Shown piece by piece: positions 61,283-64,000 of a stretch of 64,000 nt of DNA. The number at the start of each line of letters is the position of its first letter. Position 1 is the first letter of the stretch. Source of the DNA: Chromatiaceae bacterium (GTDB taxonomy: Bacteria > Pseudomonadota > Gammaproteobacteria > Chromatiales > Chromatiaceae). The translations under genes and the position numbers were made by a program. Location of the stretch: NCBI GenBank assembly GCA_024235255.1, contig JACKMT010000002.1:124001-188000 (forward strand), given 5' to 3'. Under the pieces are notes generated by a model. The model searched no databases and had not been told where the DNA came from. It was given only the letters and a program-made list of their open reading frames with translations.

Positions 61283-62443
61283 TCAAGATTTATAAAGCTC
61301 TGATATTCTTTTGAGTTTGATGGACTCCGGTATACCAACCTCAGACCAGAGGTACGAAGAAATCGATTCCATATGATGTTCCGGTCCAATGAAAAGATAC
61401 GATACGGGTTCCTTCAGCAAAGTATGTGGAGATCGTATCTGAGGCAAACCCGCTAACCAGCTAAGTCCGTGCTTGAATGGGTCTCCATCGTAGTAGTCAA
61501 CAAGAGACCCCATTCCCGTCATTTGCGTAAGTATATGCCCACCGCCGTAAATCCCTACTCGTCCACGCTCCATTAAACCCGTTAGGTTTCTTTTAAAGTT
61601 CTCCTTCAAGTTCCCCAGATGTTCTGCAAATCTCTTCCACTCTTTCGTTGCAATTGCAACGTCAGCAACTGAGACGGGGCTCGCACAGTTACTGGCAGAA
61701 CCAGCCTTGGCCATCAAGTACATTTCATTACCGGCCTTAGTCGGTTTACAAACAACTTGCTCGAAGCAATTTTGTAATAAAAAGCGATTTGCATTTTGCG
61801 GTGAAAAATAATTGACGTGCTGATGACAGAGATCATCAAAGCGAAAACAATGAAACGTATTTTCTGTGTTGGGAACACTATGAAACATCACGCCATCTCT
61901 ATTCAATAAGGCATGACACTGTTTGACAAAACTCTTGATATCGAGAATATGCTCCAGACACCCATAAGAGATAATGGCATCAAAAGACATTTCCAATGAA
62001 ACCGTCTCTAAAGGTCTATCAATGACTCTTACACCATAATTCTCCTCCGCCTTTTTTCCTTGGGGTCCTATTTCTAGCCCCATGACATCCGCTCCCAGCG
62101 CTTTCAAACGCGCCAGCAGATGGCCTTCACCGCAACCTATTTCGATAATTTTCTTTCCTGCAAGTCCACCGAAGTAAGAAACAAAATTATCAATAAATTC
62201 TTCCATTCTGCTCTGTCCAAGCCCACCAACTCCCAATGGGGTTGACAACATGCTGCCCTGGCCATATGCATGCGATAGTGCATCTTTAATTTCTGGTGTA
62301 ATTTCCAGTGCCGGCAAAGCTGTATCGTGGTCGATATATATGTTGAAAGGAAGACTAGCCGGTATTCCTTTAAAATCTTCTGGCCTTCTCACTCCCACAT
62401 AGAAAGGATAATTACCAAAATCTATTCTTTCTTTTATATTCAT
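61283..62443 (-). CDS. Class I SAM-dependent sugar methyltransferase
   Basis: A 386-residue protein from ATG 62443; an open frame from 62590 would overlap the ATP-grasp gene by 131 bases, so I reject it. SAM-binding motif I is KIIEIGCGEGHLLARLKALG, then DAIISYGCLEHI. A C-terminal region (YGGGHILTQMTGMGSL onward) resembles the C-methyltransferase accessory domain of NDP-sugar methyltransferases. Methylation of the nonulosonic acid or its N-acyl group is inferred. Confidence 0.85.
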   Translation of the reverse strand: MNIKERIDFGNYPFYVGVRRPEDFKGIPASLPFNIYIDHDTALPALEITPEIKDALSHAYGQGSMLSTPLGVGGLGQSRMEEFIDNFVSYFGGLAGKKIIEIGCGEGHLLARLKALGADVMGLEIGPQGKKAEENYGVRVIDRPLETVSLEMSFDAIISYGCLEHILDIKSFVKQCHALLNRDGVMFHSVPNTENTFHCFRFDDLCHQHVNYFSPQNANRFLLQNCFEQVVCKPTKAGNEMYLMAKAGSASNCASPVSVADVAIATKEWKRFAEHLGNLKENFKRNLTGLMERGRVGIYGGGHILTQMTGMGSLVDYYDGDPFKHGLSWLAGLPQIRSPHTLLKEPVSYLFIGPEHHMESISSYLWSEVGIPESIKLKRISELYKS

Positions 62444-62459
62444 GCACAAATGTCTTTCG

Positions 62460-63401
62460 TCAAACCGATTTGGAAAAGTCTGAAAACTCATTAATCCAAT
62501 ATCTTTGCAGCTTGTTTCCCCTATAAGGCAACGCCCTATTCCTGCCCTCCATAAATACAGAAAATGGATCAATCCCGCTAGCAAGGACAAGACAAAAAGT
62601 AGTGGAAATTCTCGGATTTATTTCAAATGGAAGTACTCTGCCGTCATTTGTCTGCATTAACTGAACGTTATATGTTGCCTTGGCAGGAGCAGCGTTATGT
62701 ATCCGTTCACAGGCATCAATTACAGAACGATTCTCGATGACGCTTGCGCGTATTGTGATGCCACGCTTCACGTCCACATGAATCGGTACTACACAATGCA
62801 GTTCTTCATGACTATCGGCAACTACTGATACTGTATATTCTTCCCCATACAGTTTTTCCTGAGCAACCGCATTATCTGCATCATATCCTGTTAGCTGAAT
62901 ATATGCGTCAACATCTTCTGGTTTATTCAGCGTGAAAACGCCTCTGGATCCCCGTCCCCATCTTGGTTTTGCAATACAAGGAAAACCAACAGACTTCGCT
63001 TCAGCAAGTGGTACAGTTCTTGGCACCGGAATGCCCTTATCTTCGAGAAAGTTCATACTGTTTAACTTGTCCAGCATAGTTTTAACATACTCAAAGTCTG
63101 GCGCCATCAATTTGATTGTGGGATTTTTTTTAACTATTTCTTTTAATTTTACTAACTCTTCATCAACAGCTGGTACTAACATATCAACGTTATTATCAGT
63201 ACAAATACCTGATAGTGAATCGATGAATTCAGGCTCACTGGCAAACGGAACAGGGTGACGTGAATCAACAGGAATACTGGCAGGGATAGAGCATATATCT
63301 GCATCAGCAAAATGTAGTCGATACCTGTGATTTAAAAGGCGATATACAGCTTCCGAGGCAGAACCACCGCCCCCAGTGATAAGAACCGTTATATCAGACA
63401 A
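62460..63401 (-). CDS. ATP-grasp ligase (CarB/PylC-like)
   Basis: A 313-residue ATP-dependent carboxylate-amine ligase. The N-terminal fold starts VLITGGGGSASEAVYRLL; ATP-grasp residues include CIAKPRWGRGSRGVFTL and VLPFEINPRISTTFCL. It could join an amino acid or acyl group to a sugar amine. It is downstream of the amidotransferase gene and upstream of the methyltransferase, 16 bases apart. Confidence 0.85.
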   Translation of the reverse strand: MSDITVLITGGGGSASEAVYRLLNHRYRLHFADADICSIPASIPVDSRHPVPFASEPEFIDSLSGICTDNNVDMLVPAVDEELVKLKEIVKKNPTIKLMAPDFEYVKTMLDKLNSMNFLEDKGIPVPRTVPLAEAKSVGFPCIAKPRWGRGSRGVFTLNKPEDVDAYIQLTGYDADNAVAQEKLYGEEYTVSVVADSHEELHCVVPIHVDVKRGITIRASVIENRSVIDACERIHNAAPAKATYNVQLMQTNDGRVLPFEINPRISTTFCLVLASGIDPFSVFMEGRNRALPYRGNKLQRYWINEFSDFSKSV

Positions 63402-63456
63402 TTATATTCCGCCTGTGATAGGTCAATAACAGATTGACTGCTCTATCCAAGTCATT

Positions 63457-64000
63457 CTAGTCCCAAACATTATCTTTGACCCACTCGCCTTTTTCTCTCC
63501 TCCAAACTCGTGGATCCCTAAACGTATCTGATATACCGTCAAACTCTTCTTCGCTCATACCTGTATATTCGAGCCAGCGCTTCAAATCACTGGGTTTAAC
63601 ATGATCATACTGCCTGACTAGCCTGGTTGCCTCATCACGAGACATAATACCGGCGCGCACATCTTTTGATGCATGATCAGTACAACGTCCATAACCAAAT
63701 TTAATAAACCTCAGGTAATCATGAATTCCGTTTTCATGAATATCATCAAGGTTTGACATTTTTCGATAAGTTCGATCAAAGGACTGTTCAGATATCTCGA
63801 AGCCATACTTTTCTCTTACTAGTTTGGTGTGCTGATTAGCTTCCCAGTGCGTGTAATTGCTAAGATAGATACCCCGCAAATCGAGCTTAAATATCTCCTC
63901 ATCAGAAGGATATTTCCAGTAATTCATATCAGACTCGGTCAATCCCTCTAGACCAACAAAATAATTCCACTCATATCCTCTGGCATAGTGTTCCAGCCTA
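63457..64000 (-). CDS. N-acetyl-sugar amidotransferase (WbpG/PseA type), 5' end beyond window
   Basis: The frame is open to the right window edge, so the N-terminal ATP-pyrophosphatase domain is missing. The visible 181 residues contain the family C-terminal region: YWKYPSDEE, LSNYTHWEANQHTKLV, FIKFGYGRCTDHASKDVR, MSRDEATRLVRQYD. Such enzymes use ammonia from a HisH/HisF-like pair to install an acetamidino group on N-acetyl sugars (WbpG in lipopolysaccharide, PseA and PtmG on flagellin nonulosonates). A TTG at 63942 could be mistaken for a start. Confidence 0.85.
   Translation of the reverse strand, partial: RLEHYARGYEWNYFVGLEGLTESDMNYWKYPSDEEIFKLDLRGIYLSNYTHWEANQHTKLVREKYGFEISEQSFDRTYRKMSNLDDIHENGIHDYLRFIKFGYGRCTDHASKDVRAGIMSRDEATRLVRQYDHVKPSDLKRWLEYTGMSEEEFDGISDTFRDPRVWRREKGEWVKDNVWD

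Noticed and set aside
61283..62590. Longer methyltransferase frame starting at 62590
   Set aside because: Would overlap the ATP-grasp gene by 131 bases and adds a stretch with no family similarity; ATG 62443 fits the operon spacing.
1..64000. CRISPR arrays, insertion sequences, transposase or integrase genes
   Set aside because: No regularly spaced direct repeats and no transposase or integrase motifs were seen, apart from the possible mobile-element remnant at 27949-28016.

Overview
The window looks like a gammaproteobacterial chromosome. The block ispB / rplU-rpmA-obgE-proB / rpsT / murJ / ribF-ileS-lspA has the Pseudomonas-type gammaproteobacterial order, rpsT has the UUG start known from Escherichia coli, the tRNAs encode CCA, and amtB carries a sigma-54/NtrC-type control region. 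The set as a whole (a CheD-containing chemotaxis cluster with sigma-28 control, AcpH, GMP reductase, an atypical MetA) would fit an aquatic, possibly sulfur-oxidising lineage, but that is inference and no species can be named.

Layout. 1-3.7 kb: nadC, a small FKBP isomerase and a large DUF1631 protein. 3.8-6.7 kb: a tightly overlapping operon of two DUF1538 membrane proteins, a PII-like protein, a CBS-pair protein and AmpD. 6.7-18.5 kb: a carboxymuconolactone decarboxylase-Rieske fusion, then lspA, ileS, ribF, murJ, rpsT, proB, obgE, rpmA, rplU and the divergent ispB with tRNA-Pro. 18.5-21.8 kb: amtB, an unexplained structured minus-strand unit ending in a strong terminator, tRNA-Met and ychF. 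21.9-38.7 kb: a leftward chemotaxis operon (cheY, cheA, cheW, two PAS chemoreceptors, a second cheW, a STAS protein, cheR, cheD, cheB, a short receptor-like protein, two more STAS proteins) followed by manC. It begins at a near-consensus sigma-28 promoter. 39-46.8 kb: a P-loop protein, metA, a giant coiled-coil SPOR protein, guaC, acpH, two very small genes and tRNA-Thr. 47-51.6 kb: birA-coaX-SPOR protein and an M61 peptidase.

52.1-64 kb: after about 500 bases without a supported gene, base composition turns AT-rich and 13 leftward genes form a surface-sugar cluster. It contains a canonical NeuB-type synthase, a second very divergent NeuB-like synthase, a CMP-sugar transferase, an SpsF-type nucleotidyltransferase, sugar redox enzymes, an epimerase, and tailoring enzymes (methyltransferase, ATP-grasp ligase, WbpG/PseA-type amidotransferase cut by the window edge). 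Unexpectedly, an inositol-monophosphatase-like enzyme, a DEDDh exonuclease-like protein and an APH-like kinase are translationally coupled inside it. The likely product is a decorated nonulosonic acid for flagellin or lipopolysaccharide; the chemotaxis operon shows the organism is motile.

The most interesting unresolved items are the DUF1538-PII-CBS cassette, the divergent NeuB-like synthase with its kinase/exonuclease/phosphatase neighbours, the non-coding unit next to amtB, the GEVELF tail shared by CheD and the short receptor, and the probable AUU start codon of the epimerase.
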